A stretch of 64,000 nucleotides of DNA from Pseudomonas viridiflava (GTDB lineage: Bacteria > Pseudomonadota > Gammaproteobacteria > Pseudomonadales > Pseudomonadaceae): contig NZ_UUON01000050.1 of NCBI RefSeq assembly GCF_900590885.1, positions 682,001 to 746,000 on the forward strand, in the 5' to 3' direction. A program made the position numbers and the translations under genes. The notes below the pieces were generated by a model. The model saw only the letters and a list, made by a program, of their open reading frames with translations. It was not told the origin of the DNA and searched no databases. Each line of letters begins with the position of its first letter. The stretch's first letter is position 1. Of this stretch, positions 62,442 to 64,000 are shown piece after piece.

Positions 62442-63427
62442 ATACGGGTCTCGGCCATCTGATAGGCGGTTTCCAGGGCCACGTGCAGGCTGCCGGTGTC
62501 GATCTTGCCGCTGCCCGCCAGGTCCAGGGCTGTGCCATGGTCGACGGAGGTACGGATGATCGGCAGGCCCAGCGTCACGTTGACGGCGGCGCCGAAGCCT
62601 TTGTATTTCAGCACCGGCAGCCCCTGGTCATGGTACATCGCCAGCACTGCGTCGCAGTGCTCCAGATATTTGGGGGTAAACAGAGTGTCCGCAGGCAGTG
62701 GGCCACGCAGGTCCATGCCTTCTTGGCGCAGACGCTCCAGGGTTGGTTCGATGATGTCGATTTCTTCATGGCCCAGGTGGCCGCCTTCACCGGCGTGGGG
62801 GTTGAGCCCACAGACCAGGATGCGCGGTTGGGCAATGCCGAACTTGTTTTGCAGGTCGGCGTGCAGGATGCGTGTCACGCGCTCTACACGCTCGGCGGTG
62901 ATGGCATCGGCAATGTCACGCAGCGGCAGGTGCGTGGTCACCAGGGCGACGCGCAGGCCACGGGTGGCCAGCATCATCACGACTTGTTCGGTATGGGTCA
63001 GTTCGGCGAGGAATTCGGTATGGCCGGAAAAGGCGATGCCGGACTCGTTGATCACGCCCTTGTGCACCGGTGCGGTGATCATGCCGGCGAAGTCGCCGTC
63101 GATGCAGCCTTGCCCGGCGCGGGTCAGGGTTTGCAGCACAAACGCCGCGTTGGCCGTGTCCAGCTGCCCGGCAACCACCTTGGCCGCCAGTGGGGTGTCC
63201 CACACATACAGGCTGCCGGCTGGCGCAGGCAGGTCGGGCCAGTTGCCCGGCGCCACGTCCAGCAAGTTGACAACCACACCCAGCTGCGCGGCCCGCTCAA
63301 TGAGCAGGTCGCGGCTGGTAATGGCAATCAGGGGGTGTGGCTGGGGATGCGAGGCGAGCAGCAGGCACAGGTCTGGACCAATGCCGGCCGGCTCGCCGGG
63401 TGTCACCGCGAAACGCTGGGGTTTCAC
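62438..63427 (-). CDS. pdxA: 4-hydroxythreonine-4-phosphate dehydrogenase
   Basis: NAD-dependent enzyme of 329 residues in pyridoxal 5'-phosphate synthesis. Family blocks TPGEPAGIGPDL, FSGHTEFLAELT (metal His), LNPHAGEGGHLG and AMYHDQGLPVLKYKGFG with the third His and substrate residues. It overlaps surA and rsmA by 4 bases each, so the cluster is translationally coupled. Confidence 0.98.
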   Translation of the reverse strand: MKPQRFAVTPGEPAGIGPDLCLLLASHPQPHPLIAITSRDLLIERAAQLGVVVNLLDVAPGNWPDLPAPAGSLYVWDTPLAAKVVAGQLDTANAAFVLQTLTRAGQGCIDGDFAGMITAPVHKGVINESGIAFSGHTEFLAELTHTEQVVMMLATRGLRVALVTTHLPLRDIADAITAERVERVTRILHADLQNKFGIAQPRILVCGLNPHAGEGGHLGHEEIDIIEPTLERLRQEGMDLRGPLPADTLFTPKYLEHCDAVLAMYHDQGLPVLKYKGFGAAVNVTLGLPIIRTSVDHGTALDLAGSGKIDTGSLHVALETAYQMAETRI

Positions 63428-64000
63428 TGAGTTGCCTGGTCGGTGCCTGTTTGCTCGGCGCCTGGCAGCTTGTTCTCTACGTAGGCTTCGTCACGGATCT
63501 GACGCAACCAGGTTTGCAGCTCTTCGTCGTACTTGCGGTTACGCAGTACGTTAAGCGCTTGTTGCTCGCGGGCCTGGTTGGTGTTGTCGGTGGCGCGACG
63601 GCCAAGGACTTCCAGCACGTGCCAGCCATATTGGGTCTTGAACGGCTTGGACAACACGCCTTGCGGGGTATCGGCCATCACCTGCTGGAACTCCGGCACC
63701 AGGGCTTTCGGGTCGATCCAGTTCAGGTCGCCGCCGTTGAGGGCAGAACCCGGGTCTTCCGAGAAGCTCTTGGCCAGGGTGGCGAAGTCTTCACCGCTTT
63801 CGATGCGGTCATAGATCTTCTGGGCCAGTTCCTTGGTTTGCGCTTCGGTACGGATTTCGCTTGGTTTGACCAGGATATGACGAACGTGAACTTCGTCTTT
63901 CAGCGAGGTCTCGCCACCGCGACGTTCCAGCAACTTCAGGATGATGAAACCACCTGGGGTACGGGCCGGCTGGGTGATGCCGCCGACTTCCATGGCGCTG
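63424..64000 (-). CDS. surA: periplasmic chaperone/peptidyl-prolyl isomerase SurA (partial)
   Basis: The C-terminal 191 or so residues are in the window; the N-terminus is past base 64000. SurA escorts outer-membrane proteins. The second parvulin domain is complete (VRHILVKPSEIRTEAQTKELAQKI, FATLAKSFSEDPGSALNGGDLNWI, KTQYGWHVLEVLG), followed by the C-terminal helix (TWLRQIRDEAYVENKL). Upstream of it one should find lptD. Confidence 0.95.
   Translation of the reverse strand, partial: SAMEVGGITQPARTPGGFIILKLLERRGGETSLKDEVHVRHILVKPSEIRTEAQTKELAQKIYDRIESGEDFATLAKSFSEDPGSALNGGDLNWIDPKALVPEFQQVMADTPQGVLSKPFKTQYGWHVLEVLGRRATDNTNQAREQQALNVLRNRKYDEELQTWLRQIRDEAYVENKLPGAEQTGTDQATQ

Overview
The window reads as an ordinary chromosomal core region of a Pseudomonas, most likely of the P. 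fluorescens group. The evidence is the high-GC coding style, gene order recognisable from P. aeruginosa and P. putida (glcB to bio to acyl-CoA dehydrogenases; dav/pqq; rpsU-dnaG-rpoD; apaH-rsmA-pdxA-surA), and repeated GTGGGAGGGGGCTTGCC REP sequences typical of fluorescent pseudomonads. No phage, insertion sequence, CRISPR array or toxin-antitoxin locus is visible. Nearly all bases are coding or short intergenic.

Left part (1-9.4 kb): a TonB-dependent siderophore receptor with a signalling N-domain (cut by the window edge), its FecR-type anti-sigma and FecI-type ECF sigma; an overlapping pair of a DnaQ-like exonuclease and a cNMP/CBS/DUF294 protein; an orphan response regulator; malate synthase G.

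9.6-21 kb: a GcvR-like ACT protein, RarD permease, SrkA kinase, a Tat-exported PhoX phosphatase, ModE, ComF, then biotin synthesis bioB-F-H-C-D (BioC/BioH make the pimeloyl moiety, BioF/BioD/BioB finish the ring) and a small rod-protein-like ORF. Most REP repeats lie here.

21-33 kb: three paralogous long acyl-CoA dehydrogenases, the first behind a textbook PsrA operator. Between the first two sit an unrecognised 530-residue beta-rich protein and a membrane diguanylate cyclase, divergent around a perfect palindrome. After the third comes a GacA-box-driven Rsm-family regulatory RNA (rsmY), then a LysR regulator, a class III aminotransferase and a PMP3 membrane peptide.

33-42 kb (minus strand): lrp-davB-davA (lysine to 5-aminovalerate) followed by pqqF and pqqA-B-C-D-E (PQQ cofactor).

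42-54 kb: a tRNA with CAU anticodon, RmcA-like c-di-GMP protein, rpoD, dnaG, rpsU, and divergently tsaD; then plsY, folB, folK-like, cca. 54-64 kb (minus strand): spoVR/yeaH/prkA stress operon, glpE, apaH-apaG-rsmA-pdxA and surA, cut by the right edge.

The most interesting signals are regulatory: the GacA box with its Rsm RNA, the PsrA operator, the palindrome between the unknown protein and the cyclase, compact REP palindromes (one inside the biotin operon), and a cluster of three DnaA boxes. The most novel coding candidates are the 530-residue protein and the 93-residue rod-like protein. I found nothing that clearly looks like an entirely new multi-gene system.
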